A stretch of DNA of 5,926 nucleotides from Chitinophagaceae bacterium (GTDB taxonomy: Bacteria; Bacteroidota; Bacteroidia; Chitinophagales; Chitinophagaceae), in NCBI GenBank assembly GCA_008080615.1, contig VIKJ01000096.1:3358-9283 (forward strand), in the 5' to 3' direction. Of this stretch, positions 5,275 to 5,926 are shown piece by piece (the first letter of the stretch is position 1; the number at the start of each line of letters is the position of its first letter). The notes beneath the pieces are model-generated. The model was not told the origin of the DNA. It ran no database searches and saw only the letters and a list, made by a program, of their open reading frames with translations. The position numbers were made by a program, and so were the translations under genes.

Positions 5275-5926
5275 CAGCCGGGCACGATACCAAAATGAAT
5301 GCGATAGCTTATTTGCCATCTATCATTGCTTCTTTATTGCTTATTTATGATAAAAGATATTTATGGGGGGCCGCATGCACTGCATTATTTACCGCCTTAT
5401 TATTGGGAGCAAACCACTTACAAATTACGTATTACAGTTTCATCATCATTGCCATGATGAGTATTGCTTTTGCTATCAAATGTTTTGAAGAAAAAGCGTT
5501 CAATCATTTATTTAAAGCTGCAGGTATTGCACTGGTTGCTGCTTTCTTGGGTATCTTAATTAATGCTACTACCCTGCTTACCACTTATGAATATTCAAAA
5601 AGAACCATTAGAGGCGGAAGCGTTTTAGCTGATGGAAAAACCAATGTTACCAAAACAGGTTTGAGTAAAGACTATGCATTAAGTTATAGTATTTATAAAA
5701 CAGAACCATTGGTAATGATGTTTCCTCGTTTATACGGAGGAAGTAGCAATAATTTAGAAGTAGAGGAAGGTAAATCAAAAGCTATAGAAGCATTACAACA
5801 AATGCCACAGCAACTAGGTCAACAATTGCAGGGAGCATTACAGTTTTATTGGGGAGGAATTGATGGGGTTGGAACTTCAGGACCACCCTATGCAGGAGCT
5901 ATCATATGTTTCTTGGCATTAATAGG
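5259..5926 (+). CDS. YfhO-family membrane protein, continuation after frameshift (3' end outside window)
   Basis: In the frame one base back from the N-terminal part, the sequence is open from about 5259 to the window end (222 codons plus two bases) and continues the same protein: NPIILAAGHDTKMNAIAYLP, then hydrophobic segments (about 14-29, 35-50, 58-74 and 86-107 of this segment). GANHLQITYY (50-59), TTYEYSKRTIRGG (109-121) and LQFYWGGIDGVGTSGPPYAG (193-212) are the kind of conserved loops seen in Bacteroidota YfhO proteins. The first possible independent start is ATG 5295, inside the conserved GHDTKM stretch, with no Shine-Dalgarno sequence, so independent translation is unlikely. Together with 4855-5274 it forms one gene with a -1-type shift (net loss of one base, or gain of two) between about 5257 and 5274. 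Codon use and composition are unchanged across the break, and no other stops occur, pointing to a recent lesion or a sequencing error. Confidence 0.75.

Noticed and set aside
5255..5275. Programmed -1 frameshifting in the YfhO gene
   Set aside because: No slippery heptamer or clear downstream stimulatory structure is visible, and the family is not known for recoding; an indel explains the break more simply.
1..5926. Defence island, mobile element, CRISPR array or biosynthetic cluster
   Set aside because: No transposase, integrase, nuclease, repeat array or terminal inverted repeats were seen; the genes are core-type with even composition.

Overview
This 5.9 kb window is AT-rich bacterial chromosome that reads as Bacteroidota, most likely Chitinophagales/Chitinophagaceae. 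The reasons are the resemblance of several proteins to members of that group, a SecG with an Ala/Pro-rich tail, start codons without good Shine-Dalgarno sequences, and two matches to the Bacteroidota -7 promoter element TAnnTTTG. The assignment comes from recognising protein families by eye, not from a search. Coding density is high and the genes are of housekeeping or hypothetical type. I saw no mobile element, CRISPR array, tRNA or rRNA.

Left part, + strand: the 3' end of secG (Sec translocon) is followed by a strong hairpin terminator. Then comes mltG (peptidoglycan lytic transglycosylase that ends glycan strands), with a YihY/BrkB-type six-helix membrane protein 4 bp after its stop codon. 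This pair looks like one transcription unit. It converges, across 10 bp, on trmH (tRNA Gm18 2'-O-methyltransferase, - strand).

Middle: trmH diverges from an unrecognised 183-aa membrane protein (+). The 116-bp gap between them holds an imperfect dyad and a -7 promoter match. The membrane protein gene converges, with a single base between stop codons, on yhhQ (queuosine-precursor transporter, - strand). Just upstream of yhhQ, and apparently in the same operon, is a 92-aa three-helix membrane protein of unknown function. trmH and yhhQ both concern tRNA modification but are not in one operon.

Right part: a divergent intergenic region with a 29-bp-spaced near-direct repeat, a 10-bp palindrome and a perfect TAGGTTTG element leads into a large YfhO-family membrane protein. 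That gene is interrupted by a frameshift near 5259-5274 and runs off the window. The frameshift is the most concrete anomaly here. It may be a sequencing error, a real lesion or, less likely, recoding. I did not find a convincing new biological system; the best candidates for follow-up are the frameshifted YfhO gene, the small membrane partner of yhhQ and the two structured divergent promoter regions.
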